Shown piece by piece: positions 8,697 to 17,730 of a DNA stretch of 64,000 bases (its first letter is position 1; every line of letters starts with the position of its first letter). The translations under genes and the position numbers were made by a program. Origin of the DNA: [Eubacterium] cellulosolvens LD2006. GTDB lineage: Bacteria; Bacillota; Clostridia; Lachnospirales; Lachnospiraceae. The notes beneath the pieces were generated by a model, which was not told where the DNA came from, made no database searches, and worked only from the letters and a program-made list of their open reading frames with translations. The stretch covers positions 62,001 through 126,000 of the forward strand of contig NZ_JHXY01000006.1 of NCBI RefSeq assembly GCF_000621585.1. Direction: 5' to 3'.

Positions 8697-11036
8697 ATGA
8701 AAAGAAAAAAAGTTATGATTTTACTCCTCGCTGCCATGATGACTGCCTCTATGGCAGTTCCGGCCGCAGCAGCAACTGATGCATCCGTTTCCGCGGGAAC
8801 CGAAATTGTAGTCGGAGCTTCCGGCGTAGTCAAACAGACACAGACGGACATTTCCCAGGAAATGTACAAACTGCCGCAGGAGGGCTGCGATACCATGCAG
8901 CTGACTGCTGACGCAGTAATCAAAGCGCAGGCCCTCAACATGAACACCTACTATCAGGCTAACATCACCATCGATCTGAACGGTCACAACCTGTCCATCG
9001 AGAACGATGTAAATGTCGGCTCCGGCGCTACTTTCACCATCAAGGGCGAGGGAAATGTAACGGGACTTGAGAATGTAAAGGTAAACGGCGGAACCTTCAA
9101 CGACGACCACACAGAGGGTGAAGCCAAGCCAACCACGAAACCGACGACAAAGCCTACAACAAAGCCAACCGTAAAACCAACCGCGAAACCGACAACAACA
9201 CCGGTTGAGGGTGACGCTGTCGCAGCCATCGGCGATGTGCTGTACACTTCCCTTCAGGATGCCATTGATGCTTCCAAAGACGGAAGAAAGATCCGCCTTC
9301 TGAAGCCGGTTGATATCTCCAGGACAGGTCTTGTTGTTGCGAAATCAAAGAAGATCACACTCGACCTCTCCGAGGTAAACGCAAATCCGACTGCGGATGG
9401 AGAGAAAACCATCGCCATCCTCACAGGTACCGGCGACAAGGGAATCACCATCGAGGGCGGTTTTGTCATCACCGATACTGACGATGTGGAAAGTATCGTT
9501 GCCACAAAGGATGACAGCGAAGACGCTATGTTCACCGTCAACGAGGGAGGTACGTTCTATCTCGCCAAGGGCTTTATCGATGCAACAGGAAGCGGCGCAG
9601 CCGACGGCGGAAGCCATGTAGTCATCGCAAACGATCACTCCAATGTAAGAATCAACTCGACCAACAGAGACACAGCAGTAATCACAAACAAAACGCAGTC
9701 CACGATCGTTCTCAACGACGAGTCTGTCATGGATATGAAGAGCGGTTCTCTGATCAACCTGGACGGCGTTGTTGTCGAAGATCACAGTACAAAGACTGCA
9801 CGATTCAGCCTTGACTGTTTCCTGAGATCCGGCGAGGTTGGCAAAACCAAAGGAACACACGTTGTCACCACAGACAAAGGTCAGGTGGCTGTTGCCAGCG
9901 GTATCTTCCGGACAGACGCTCCCCGCGTAAGCTGCCTCTATGCCAGCGGTACCGGCTCCATCAGACTTGCCGGAGGATACTACAAACAGGATGTTCCGGA
10001 GGAGCAGATCGTCGACGGATACAAGAAGACAACCGGATATATCGTAGATAACAACGCTACCGGAAAAGAAATCTTCTACTACGCAGTGAAAAAAGACTCT
10101 GAAGCAACTCCGTCTCCGACCAAAGTCGTAACTCCTACGATCCCTGTATCGGAGAGATTCGGAACAATCTACTCAACCAACCTTTCCCTGAAAGGCAAGG
10201 TAGGTCTGAATGTTTATCTCAATCTTCCGGATCGCATCCTGAAAGACGAAGATGCAACCATCGAGATCACAAGAAACAATAAGAAAGAAACCTTCAAAAT
10301 TGCCGATCTTGAAACTTTTGAAGTAAAGAAACAGACGCTTGTAAGTGTAACCACCTATGTTACCGCCAAAGAGATGTCCGATGATATTGCAATCAAAGTC
10401 ATCCCGGGCGAGGGCGGCACGCTTCCGCTGAAGGACACAGCAGGAAACAAATCCATAAACGGTGCTTACACTACCTCCATTGCAGCTCTTCTGAATTCCC
10501 TGAAAGGCAACAAACAGATTCCGAAGAATCTGCAGACACTTTACTCAGCGCTCGGAATCTACGGCGAGTACGCACAGCTCTACTTCAAACACAACAGTGA
10601 AGGCGTAGAGCCGGCAGACACCCTCGCAGATGTTTCCGACAGCACCATCTCCGCTTTCAAAGCGAAAAAGAGCGGCAACCTCTCCGGCGTTTCCTTTGTC
10701 GGCGGTAACCTGATCCTCGATTCCGATACAACCCTGATGATGTACTTCACTTCAAAGAAAGATCTTTCCGGATACACCTTCGCGATCGACGGCAAAAAAG
10801 CAGAGGTGGAAAAAGACGGAAATTATTACATTGTTACACTCAACGGCATTGAGGCAAGAAACCTGAACAAGGCTTACGCCTTCTCTGTATCTGACGGCAA
10901 GAACACTCTCACTGTCAACTACAGTGCTCTCACATACGCGGCAACCACGCTGTCCGGAACAAATCAGGATCTGATCAAACTGATGAAAGCCATGTACAAA
11001 TACAACGTTGCGGCAGACGCTTACTTCAACGCCTGA
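8697..11036 (+). CDS. Large secreted protein, tandem paralog without the lectin domain
   Basis: The 779-residue protein starts at an ATG preceded by GTGGGGGAT. The signal peptide ends near VPAAAA at about residue 27. Residues 28-140 are a short beta-rich region (ITIDLNGHNLSIEN, FTIKGEGNVTGLENV) that replaces the ricin lectin of its neighbour. A repeated Thr-Lys-Pro linker (about residues 143-165) joins it to about 600 residues that align almost end to end with the upstream protein: beta-helix-like region, then the C-terminal domain ending YKYNVAADAYFNA. Shared blocks include NYSALTYAATTLSG and FVGGNLILDSDTTLM. The pair arose by tandem duplication with N-terminal module exchange. The function is unknown; surface or matrix adhesion is plausible. 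Confidence 0.85.
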   Translation: MKRKKVMILLLAAMMTASMAVPAAAATDASVSAGTEIVVGASGVVKQTQTDISQEMYKLPQEGCDTMQLTADAVIKAQALNMNTYYQANITIDLNGHNLSIENDVNVGSGATFTIKGEGNVTGLENVKVNGGTFNDDHTEGEAKPTTKPTTKPTTKPTVKPTAKPTTTPVEGDAVAAIGDVLYTSLQDAIDASKDGRKIRLLKPVDISRTGLVVAKSKKITLDLSEVNANPTADGEKTIAILTGTGDKGITIEGGFVITDTDDVESIVATKDDSEDAMFTVNEGGTFYLAKGFIDATGSGAADGGSHVVIANDHSNVRINSTNRDTAVITNKTQSTIVLNDESVMDMKSGSLINLDGVVVEDHSTKTARFSLDCFLRSGEVGKTKGTHVVTTDKGQVAVASGIFRTDAPRVSCLYASGTGSIRLAGGYYKQDVPEEQIVDGYKKTTGYIVDNNATGKEIFYYAVKKDSEATPSPTKVVTPTIPVSERFGTIYSTNLSLKGKVGLNVYLNLPDRILKDEDATIEITRNNKKETFKIADLETFEVKKQTLVSVTTYVTAKEMSDDIAIKVIPGEGGTLPLKDTAGNKSINGAYTTSIAALLNSLKGNKQIPKNLQTLYSALGIYGEYAQLYFKHNSEGVEPADTLADVSDSTISAFKAKKSGNLSGVSFVGGNLILDSDTTLMMYFTSKKDLSGYTFAIDGKKAEVEKDGNYYIVTLNGIEARNLNKAYAFSVSDGKNTLTVNYSALTYAATTLSGTNQDLIKLMKAMYKYNVAADAYFNA
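9119..9207 (+). repeat. Coding repeat for a Thr-Lys-Pro linker
   Basis: Short tandem units encoding PTTK/PTVK/PTAK-type repeats form a flexible, extended linker between the N-terminal module and the beta-helix-like region. Confidence 0.8.
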
Positions 11037-11058
11037 TCCGAAAATATAAATAGCCAGA

Positions 11059-11092
11059 GAGGGGGCAGCCACACGGCTGCCCCCTCTTGTTA
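11059..11092 (+). terminator. Terminator of the second secreted paralog
   Basis: GAGGGGGCAGCC and GGCTGCCCCCTC form a perfect 12-bp stem with an ACAC loop, followed by TTGTTATT. Confidence 0.85.
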
Positions 11093-11115
11093 TTATCCCG
11101 AAGGAATTCCTATCA

Positions 11116-11149
11116 TGAAAAAGACCGCAGATTAAAAATCTGCGGTCTT
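11116..11149 (-). terminator. Terminator of tRNA-Pro
   Basis: AAGACCGCAGAT and ATCTGCGGTCTT form a perfect 12-bp stem. On the minus strand it follows the tRNA by 7 bases and ends in a T run. Confidence 0.85.
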
Positions 11150-11156
11150 CCTATCG

Positions 11157-11230
<74 letters not shown>

Positions 11231-11324
11231 ATTGCTTTGATCGTTTTCCCGATCAGCAAAACCTATTATATTAAAGGTTCTCGCGTTTGTCAACAGATTT
11301 TGAAAACTTTTTTTATTTTTTTTA

Positions 11325-12902
11325 TCAACCACGCCGCCAGGAGTTCTGATACTTGTTTTTCACCTGTCCCTGTGCGATCTTCGCCCATCCGAGCGGAAAA
11401 CGGTCCACGCAGATCAGATTCCAGCCGACTGCCGCCGTCTCCCCTTCTCTCAGATGGAAAGTCTCGCCCCGAAGGTACTGCTCCACTCTTTCGTCATCGG
11501 ATCGCAGAGAGAACACTCTTCCGGCTTCATCCGGACGGCACGCCATGGCCAGCTGCTGCGACGGCTCAAAACGGTTCTTCTTCCACTCGCCGACAAGAAT
11601 CCCGTTTCTGAGGAAATTCAGGCGCTCCGCCCCCTTAGGGAGATCCTGATGCAGATATCCCTTCTCCCCGTATTTTTCCACAAGATCAGAACGGATCCCG
11701 CTGCCCGGCAGGAATTCATCCATCTGCTCTGCCATCTCACGCGTAAGGGAACCGCTGCCGCCAGCGGAAGCTTCGCGACCGCCGCGTCCCCGGCACATCC
11801 CCTTCGGCATTTTCCCGTTTTTCCTGAGATCTTTTTTCCTGATCTTCTTCGCCCTTCCAAAGAACACCCCGTCCGAAGCCTCCGCATCCGAAGTGTCCCC
11901 AGAGCCTTGCCGGCTTCCCATCCCGGCTGCCGTCCGGGATAACGAATCCGAAACCTGTCCGGTCCCGCCATCACGCACGTCCCCCGGATCCCTCTGCCCC
12001 TTCTTTCGGAGCAGAGCCAGGAAATGTCCCTCGCCGTCCATGACATGGGGCCAGATGCGCACGCATTTGCGCAGCTCCTCTCTTCCGTCCGCCCACTCCG
12101 GCCGTCCCTCCGAAAAGCCTTCATAGGGTGGAAGATCCATAAGCTCCATGTCCGGATATTTTTCCAGAAACCACGCCATCATCTGTTCGTCTTCATCCGG
12201 TGAAAACGTGCAGGTGGAATACATCAGAAGGCCGCCCGGAACAAGCATCTCATACGCGTTCTCAAGAATGTTCCTCTGCTGGGAGGCAAAATATTCCACC
12301 CTCTCCGGGCTCCAGGTGCCGATAACATCCTGTGCCTTGCGGAACATGCCCTCTCCCGAACACGGGGCGTCGACCAGAATCTTGTCGAAATACGATGAAA
12401 AAACCTCTGTCAGCTTCGCGGGGAGTTCCGCGGTAACCATCACATTTTTCGTGCCGAAGAGCTCCAGATTCCGGAGAAGCGCCCTTGCTCTGGAGTTACT
12501 GGCGTCGTTTGCCACAAGCATTCCCGTTCCGTCAAGTTTTGCGGCAAGCTCCGTCGCTTTTCCTCCGGGTGCCGCACAGAGGTCCAGCACGCGGTCCCCC
12601 TTCTCGACCGGAAGCCGGCTGGCCGGTGTCATCGCGCTGGGCTCCTGGAGATAATAGACGCCCGCCGCATAGTAGGGATGTTGTGCTGGAAAAACATCGT
12701 TGTCGTAGAAGAAACCATTCTCCACCCAGGGCACCCGCTTCACCGGAAACGGAGCGATGCGCTCAAATTCCTCCGGGCTGATCTTCATCGTATTTACCCG
12801 AAGGCCGCGAAGTCTCGGCTTTTCATAGCTCTGTGCGAACGCCGGGTACTCCTCCCCCAGCATCTCCTTCATTCTCTCCTCAAATGCCTCTGGCAGCTTC
12901 AT
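11325..12902 (-). CDS. RsmB/RsmF-family rRNA (cytosine-5) methyltransferase
   Basis: This 525-residue NOL1/NOP2/Sun-family enzyme methylates cytosine C5 in RNA using S-adenosylmethionine. The SAM-binding motif CAAPGGK is at 109-115, the motif IV DAPCSGEG at 178-185 and the motif VI STCTF at 229-233, with Cys231 as the expected catalytic nucleophile. Residues about 305-395 are a low-complexity, Gly/Ser/Arg-rich insert (KKIRKKDLRKNGKMPKG), then a C-terminal PUA-like RNA-binding region ends LGWAKIAQGQVKNKYQNSWR, as in RsmF/YebU-type proteins. The rRNA position cannot be told from sequence. The ATG at 12902 is used, with a GGGAGG ribosome site upstream. It stands alone, 66 bases behind spoVG. Confidence 0.88.
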   Translation of the reverse strand: MKLPEAFEERMKEMLGEEYPAFAQSYEKPRLRGLRVNTMKISPEEFERIAPFPVKRVPWVENGFFYDNDVFPAQHPYYAAGVYYLQEPSAMTPASRLPVEKGDRVLDLCAAPGGKATELAAKLDGTGMLVANDASNSRARALLRNLELFGTKNVMVTAELPAKLTEVFSSYFDKILVDAPCSGEGMFRKAQDVIGTWSPERVEYFASQQRNILENAYEMLVPGGLLMYSTCTFSPDEDEQMMAWFLEKYPDMELMDLPPYEGFSEGRPEWADGREELRKCVRIWPHVMDGEGHFLALLRKKGQRDPGDVRDGGTGQVSDSLSRTAAGMGSRQGSGDTSDAEASDGVFFGRAKKIRKKDLRKNGKMPKGMCRGRGGREASAGGSGSLTREMAEQMDEFLPGSGIRSDLVEKYGEKGYLHQDLPKGAERLNFLRNGILVGEWKKNRFEPSQQLAMACRPDEAGRVFSLRSDDERVEQYLRGETFHLREGETAAVGWNLICVDRFPLGWAKIAQGQVKNKYQNSWRRG

Positions 12903-12918
12903 GTATTTCCTCCCGCAT

Positions 12919-12949
12919 AAAAGCGGATGCCATACGGCATCCGCTTTTT
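12919..12949 (-). terminator. Hairpin terminator after spoVG
   Basis: GCGGATGCC/GGCATCCGC is a perfect 9-bp stem extended by A-T pairs. T runs occur on both strands; on the minus strand it follows spoVG and precedes the methyltransferase gene. Confidence 0.75.
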
Positions 12950-12968
12950 CTTTTCAAGTACGATACAT

Positions 12969-13241
12969 TCAGGATTCCGCTTCTACTTCAAGGGCTTCCT
13001 CAAATTTTTCCAGGATCAGTTTCTGGATTCTGTCACGCGTTTCTGAGTTAATGGGATGAGCGATGTCTCTATATTCTCCGTCTGTCGCCTTCCTGCTCGG
13101 CATTGCAATAAACAACCCCTTTTCCCCTTCAATGACTTTTATATCGTGTACCACGAATTCCTCATCAAAGGTAATGGAAACGACTGCCTTCATCTTCCCT
13201 TCTTTTGTTACCTTACGTACTCTGACATCAGTGATCTGCAT
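12969..13241 (-). CDS. spoVG: SpoVG RNA-binding regulator
   Basis: The start is the ATG at 13241 behind GGAAGGAGC, giving [11 protein letters not shown] and 90 residues, the normal SpoVG length. The family core is present: [17 protein letters not shown], then [10 protein letters not shown] and [14 protein letters not shown]. SpoVG is a small site-specific nucleic-acid-binding protein that affects septation, capsule, virulence and sporulation gene expression in Firmicutes. It lies between glgD and the methyltransferase gene on the same strand; 27 bases separate it from glgD, so it may be read from the glg transcript. Confidence 0.95.
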   Translation of the reverse strand: MQITDVRVRKVTKEGKMKAVVSITFDEEFVVHDIKVIEGEKGLFIAMPSRKATDGEYRDIAHPINSETRDRIQKLILEKFEEALEVEAES

Positions 13242-13268
13242 ATAGCTCCTTCCCGCGTTCACATTCTT

Positions 13269-14384
13269 TTAGATCGCATACCTCTCATTCTTTTCGATGA
13301 CGATCTTGATTCTGTCTTCCCCGCAGTAATAAGAATTTGCCCTTATTGTATCGCGGCTCTCTACAATACAATTCTCAATGTGAGTATTGTCACCAAGGTA
13401 CACATTGTTCAGAACAATGGAATTCTTGATCACACAGTTATTTCCCACATACACGTCCTTGAAAAGAATTGAATTTTCTACTTGCCCATTAATGATACAA
13501 CCACTCGATATCAGACTGTTCTTAACTATGTTGCCTGGATTGTATTTTGCCGGCGGCAAGTCATCAATCTTCGAATATACCTCAGGGTACTGGTTGAAGA
13601 AATAATCCCTGACCTCCGGTTTGAGGAAATCCATATTTGTTTTATAATAGGACTCCACCGTTGCAATGTTACTCCAATAGGAGTTGATTTTATATCCATA
13701 AATCCGCTTGAGATTCTTATAGCGGATAAAGATATCCTTTACCAGATCATATCGACCTTCCTGAGCACATCTCTCAAGAAGTTCAATCAACTGTCTTCTT
13801 CTTATAACATAGATTCCTGTTGAAATCAAGTTGGAATCAGAGACCATCGGTTTCTCCTCAAAATCGACGATTCGACAGTCCTCATTCATCCTCAAAACAC
13901 CAAATCTGTTCGGATCGTCATCGCGACATTCCGTACATACAATGGTGATATCCGCACGCTTTGAAATATGATATTCCAGAACTTTGTTGTAATCCAGTTT
14001 ATACACGCCATCACCGGATGCGATAATGACATAAGGCTCATGACTTTCGCGAAGCCATTTCAGGTTCTGGTAAATCGCATCGGCGGTACCTCTGTACCAC
14101 CAGTTATTCGTAGCAGTCACCGTCGGTGTAAAAACGTACAAGCCTCCCTGCTTTCTGCCGAAGTCCCACCACTTGGAACTCATGAGATGCTCATTGAGGG
14201 ATCTGGCATTGTACTGCGTCAATACCGCTACCTTTTGAACGTGTGAATTGGTCATGCTGCTCAGTGCGAAATCAATACTGCGGTAACTGCCGGCCACAGG
14301 CATAGCAGAGATCGCCCGCTTCGTGGACAGTTCTCGCATCCGGTTGCTGTTACCACCGGCAAGAATGATACCTATCGCTCTCAT
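13269..14384 (-). CDS. glgD: GlgD, glucose-1-phosphate adenylyltransferase-related subunit
   Basis: The 371-residue protein resembles ADP-glucose pyrophosphorylase, with a nucleotidyltransferase N-terminal part ([33 protein letters not shown]) and a left-handed beta-helix C-terminal part ([19 protein letters not shown]). As usual for GlgD it is shorter than GlgC and diverges at catalytic positions: [10 protein letters not shown] replaces [10 protein letters not shown]. In Firmicutes GlgD forms a hetero-oligomer with GlgC and raises its activity in glycogen synthesis. Its start overlaps the glgC stop by 4 bases (ATGA), a sign of translational coupling and a 1:1 complex. Confidence 0.95.
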   Translation of the reverse strand: MRAIGIILAGGNSNRMRELSTKRAISAMPVAGSYRSIDFALSSMTNSHVQKVAVLTQYNARSLNEHLMSSKWWDFGRKQGGLYVFTPTVTATNNWWYRGTADAIYQNLKWLRESHEPYVIIASGDGVYKLDYNKVLEYHISKRADITIVCTECRDDDPNRFGVLRMNEDCRIVDFEEKPMVSDSNLISTGIYVIRRRQLIELLERCAQEGRYDLVKDIFIRYKNLKRIYGYKINSYWSNIATVESYYKTNMDFLKPEVRDYFFNQYPEVYSKIDDLPPAKYNPGNIVKNSLISSGCIINGQVENSILFKDVYVGNNCVIKNSIVLNNVYLGDNTHIENCIVESRDTIRANSYYCGEDRIKIVIEKNERYAI

Positions 14385-15658
14385 ATCTGATCACCGCCCT
14401 CTTTGATTATTGCACCGCCGCCCGGAAGCTCTCCGTTTTCGAAATCCTCCGGCGTAAGTGTACCGTCAATGACGGTATTTTTGCCGATCTTCACTCCACC
14501 CGGAATGACGGCCTCTTCACCAATCGTGGCAATACCCCAACTGTAGACATCCGCTTTGAAGACATTCGGAGCTTCTTTTCCGACTCCGATCTGTACATCA
14601 TTGCCGATCACAGCATTCTCGCCGATGATCGCCTTGTCCACCACAGTTCTCTCTCCGATCACCGTACCTCTCATGACGATGGAATCCCGGACAACCGCAC
14701 CCTTTTTAATTGTGACGCCCGGTCCGATGACAGAGTTGTGAACTTCTCCGCAAATCTCGGTACCCTCGCCCATGATGCACTTATCTACGACTCCGTCAGA
14801 GGAGACATACTGCGGACGGATAATGTCGCCCTTGGTGTAGATCTTCCAGAATTCCTCATACAGATTGAATTCCGGAATAATGTCAATGAGCTCCATATTG
14901 GCTTCCCAATAGGAACCCAGCGTTCCTACATCCTTCCAGTAACCGTTAAACTCATAGGCAAACAACCGCTTGCCGTTTTCCTTGCAATACGGAAGTATAT
15001 GCTTTCCGAAATCACAGCCCGGCTGATTTCTCAGCGCGATCAGAGATTCTTTCAGCACATCCCAGCTGAAGATATAAATTCCCATAGAAGCCAGATTACT
15101 TCGCGGTTTCGGAGGTTTCTCCTCGAAATCGGTAATCCTTCCGTGTCCGTCGGTAATCATAATACCGAAGCGGCTTGCTTCTTCAAGCGGAACCGGCATG
15201 GTGGCAATGGTCACGTCCGCCTTGTTGGCCTTATGAAAGTCAAGCATGACTTCATAGTCCATCTTGTAAATGTGATCTCCTCCGAGAATAAGTACATACT
15301 CCGGATTAAAAGAATCCATGTATGCCAGGTTCTGGTAGATCGCGTTCGCCGTTCCCGTATACCATTCGGTGTTTGTGCTCTTCTCATACGGCGGAAGAAC
15401 CGATACACCTCCGATATTTCGGTCCAGATCCCACGGAATACCGATACCGATATGGCTGTTCAGTTTCAACGGCTGATACTGCGTGAGCACGCCGACTGTA
15501 TCCACACCGGAGTTGATACAGTTACTCAAAGGAAAATCGATGATTCTGTACTTCCCGCCAAACTCCACTGCAGGTTTGGCCGTTTTCGATGTTAGAACGC
15601 CAAGCCTTGACCCCTGTCCACCGGCAAGAATCATGGCGATCATTTCTTTTCTAATCAT
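14381..15658 (-). CDS. glgC: Glucose-1-phosphate adenylyltransferase
   Basis: The 425-residue GlgC makes ADP-glucose and pyrophosphate from glucose-1-phosphate and ATP, the committed step of glycogen synthesis. Visible motifs are the nucleotide loop [12 protein letters not shown] (about 12-23), the [10 protein letters not shown] segment, the metal/active-site strand [25 protein letters not shown] for glucose-1-phosphate, and a C-terminal beta-helix with repeated hexapeptides ([15 protein letters not shown]). The start is behind AAGAAGGTGATTCC, downstream of a strong promoter. It is first in the glgC-glgD unit. Glycogen synthase and branching enzyme genes are not in the window. Confidence 0.97.
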   Translation of the reverse strand: MIRKEMIAMILAGGQGSRLGVLTSKTAKPAVEFGGKYRIIDFPLSNCINSGVDTVGVLTQYQPLKLNSHIGIGIPWDLDRNIGGVSVLPPYEKSTNTEWYTGTANAIYQNLAYMDSFNPEYVLILGGDHIYKMDYEVMLDFHKANKADVTIATMPVPLEEASRFGIMITDGHGRITDFEEKPPKPRSNLASMGIYIFSWDVLKESLIALRNQPGCDFGKHILPYCKENGKRLFAYEFNGYWKDVGTLGSYWEANMELIDIIPEFNLYEEFWKIYTKGDIIRPQYVSSDGVVDKCIMGEGTEICGEVHNSVIGPGVTIKKGAVVRDSIVMRGTVIGERTVVDKAIIGENAVIGNDVQIGVGKEAPNVFKADVYSWGIATIGEEAVIPGGVKIGKNTVIDGTLTPEDFENGELPGGGAIIKEGGDQI

Positions 15659-15690
15659 GGAATCACCTTCTTTAAGTTTATGTTATTTGA

Positions 15691-15719
15691 ATTATAACAT
15701 GAGGTCTTAAAAATGTGAA
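15691..15719 (-). promoter_or_regulatory. Promoter of glgCD
   Basis: On the minus strand: TTCACA, 17 bases, TATAAT, about 35 bases before the glgC start. Confidence 0.8.
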
Positions 15720-15812
15720 CTTTTTTCATAATTCAGCACATATTTTGCCGCAATTATTATGAATTTTAGCTAAATGTTACAAGTGATATAAATGTCATCT
15801 CAATTCAAAGGG

Positions 15813-15912
15813 ACCTGCGGACGGGCTATGGCATGCCACCTCACCCCAGGAAAACCTGCGGACAGGCTATGGCATATCAATTCGCTCCGTGCCAGCCTGC
15901 GGACGGGCTATG
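15813..15912 (+). repeat. Three direct repeats with 41-bp period at the edge of a large hairpin
   Basis: CCTGCGGACGGGCTATG (or one-base variants) begins near 15813, 15854 and 15895. Inverted copies of the same block lie at 16089-16107 and 16165-16190. The third direct copy is the outer arm of the large hairpin at 15895-16107. Confidence 0.8.
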
Positions 15913-16107
15913 TACGGCTCACACGTCGTCTCGTCGTCAGCGCTGCGCCGCTGAATTGTCGCCGGTTCCGGAAAGCTCGCACACATCCTTCTGCACATCC
16001 ATGCGAAAGGATAGTACGTGTGTGCGAACATCCTCCACCGGCTCCGCTATGCTCGCGCTTCTGTCCTCGACTTCCTATCGTTCGCCGTACATGGCCCGTC
16101 CGCAGGT
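15895..16107 (-). repeat. Large structured intergenic repeat (L family), copy at glgC/murC
   Basis: The outer arms pair over the CCTGCGGACGGGC and ATGTACGGC blocks. The two conserved L-family blocks are present: 15930-15952 and 16047-16070 (GAGGACAGAAGCGCGAGC when read on the minus strand). The inner stem GCCGGT (15961-15966)/ACCGGC (16037-16042) and the apical stem CGCACACA/TGTGTGCG differ in sequence from other copies but pair in the same places. The conserved TTCCG and CTCCA loop bases flank the apical stem. It sits between divergent glgC and murC promoters. Confidence 0.8.
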
Positions 16108-16224
16108 TTTGCCATTGTGCAGTGTTTCTACGTGATCTGCCGCATAACCACCGCAGCGGCGGGTCGTGAGCCGTACATGGGCCGGACGCGTGGCGTACGT
16201 GGCTGTCGGGCATCCCACAGCACC

Positions 16225-16253
16225 TTGAAAATAGGTGACGTAAAGAGTATAAT
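16225..16253 (+). promoter_or_regulatory. Promoter of the murC operon
   Basis: TTGAAA, 17 bases, TATAAT, about 75 bases before murC. Confidence 0.8.
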
Positions 16254-16329
16254 TGATACGCTATAAACAGAATTGGGGACAGTGTCAGATACAGTCATAT
16301 AATATAAGGAAAAAGGAGCCATCCATACC

Positions 16330-17718
16330 ATGTATAAAATCTCATTTGATCATCCGTGCCATCTGCACTTTATCGGAATCGGCGGCATCAGCATGAGCGG
16401 CCTCGCAGCCATCCTTCTGAACGAAGGCTTTACCGTTTCCGGTTCAGACGCGCACGAGACAGACCTGACCAACCGCCTCTGCGCGGCAGGCGCGAAGATC
16501 GCCTACGAACAGAAGGCAGAGAACATCACTGACGATATCGACGTTGTTGTATATACAGCGGCCATCCATCCCAGCAACCCGGAGTACGCCGCAGCAGTAG
16601 AAAAAAATATTCCGCTCCTCACCAGGGCTCAGCTTCTCGGCGAGATGATGAAGAGCTACAAGATTCCGATCTGTGTGTCCGGAACCCACGGAAAGACCAC
16701 AACAACTTCCATGGCTTCCCATGTGCTCATGGCTGCGGATAAAAATCCGACCATCTCTGTCGGCGGTATTCTTCCGCTCATCAAGGGAAACTACCACATC
16801 GGAAATACAGACACCTTCCTGATGGAGGCCTGCGAATACACGAACAGCTTCCTTGACTTCTTCCCGAAGATCAGCATCATTCTCGATATCGATGCCGATC
16901 ATCTGGACTTCTTTAAGGATCTCGAGGATATCCGGAACTCCTTCCGCAAATTCGCCGAGCTTCTACCGAAGGACGGAACACTGATCATCAACGCGGACGA
17001 CCCGGCCTTCAAGATGATCACCAAAGATCTTCCCTGCGAGGTCATCACCTATTCACTCAGCAACATCGGAAACTACACCGCGGACATGATCACCTACGAC
17101 GAACTCGGCCACGCTTCCTTCCGCGCCCTTTACAAAGGAGAGCCCCTCGGGAACTTCTCTCTTCAGGTACCGGGCTCTCACAACGTCAGCAACGCCCTCG
17201 CGGTCATCGCCCTTGCCGAGAAACTCGGCATTGACGCCGACACGATTCAGAAGGGCTTCGATTCCTTCCACGGAACAAACCGCCGCTTCGAGAAGAAGGG
17301 TGAGATGAACGGAGCCACTGTCATTGACGACTACGCGCACCATCCGACAGAAATCAAGGCAACACTGAACACTGCCAGACGCGTTCCGCACAAGACCATC
17401 TGGTGTGTCTTCCAGCCGCACACCTACACCCGCACGAAGTCACTGCTTCCGCAGTTTGCGGAGGCACTCTCCCTTGCGGATCACGTCGTACTGGCTGACA
17501 TTTACGCGGCACGCGAGCTGGACATCTACGGCATTTCCTCCAGGGATCTGCAGAATGAAATCGTAAAACTCGGCACCGACTGCGACTACTTCCCGAACTT
17601 TGCCGAGATTGAAGCCTACCTTCGCGCGAACGTAAAAGAAGGCGATCTCCTCATCACCATGGGCGCCGGCAACATCGTTCAGGTCGGAGAAGCCCTCGTC
17701 ACAGAAACACACGCATAA
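16330..17718 (+). CDS. murC: UDP-N-acetylmuramate--L-alanine ligase
   Basis: The 462-residue MurC adds L-alanine to UDP-MurNAc with ATP hydrolysis in cytoplasmic peptidoglycan precursor synthesis. The UDP-binding HFIGIGGISMSG lies at 13-24, the ATP loop SGTHGKTTT at 117-125, MEACEY holds a metal/ATP residue, and VIDDYAHHPTEIKATL marks the central/C-terminal Mur ligase domains, followed by IWCVFQPHTYTR. The length is typical. It heads an apparent operon with the DnaD-like gene (12 bases downstream), the DnaC-like gene and prs. Confidence 0.97.
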   Translation: MYKISFDHPCHLHFIGIGGISMSGLAAILLNEGFTVSGSDAHETDLTNRLCAAGAKIAYEQKAENITDDIDVVVYTAAIHPSNPEYAAAVEKNIPLLTRAQLLGEMMKSYKIPICVSGTHGKTTTTSMASHVLMAADKNPTISVGGILPLIKGNYHIGNTDTFLMEACEYTNSFLDFFPKISIILDIDADHLDFFKDLEDIRNSFRKFAELLPKDGTLIINADDPAFKMITKDLPCEVITYSLSNIGNYTADMITYDELGHASFRALYKGEPLGNFSLQVPGSHNVSNALAVIALAEKLGIDADTIQKGFDSFHGTNRRFEKKGEMNGATVIDDYAHHPTEIKATLNTARRVPHKTIWCVFQPHTYTRTKSLLPQFAEALSLADHVVLADIYAARELDIYGISSRDLQNEIVKLGTDCDYFPNFAEIEAYLRANVKEGDLLITMGAGNIVQVGEALVTETHA

Positions 17719-17730
17719 GAGAGCGATTTT

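Noticed and set aside
15813-15912. CRISPR-like short array
   Set aside because: Only three units with a 41-bp period, the 'spacers' are partly similar, the repeats are also present inverted, and no cas genes are nearby.
16018-16266. Short open frames through the glgC/murC repeat
   Set aside because: They follow from the GC-rich palindrome, run in several frames, and end at the murC promoter. The repeat structure explains the sequence.
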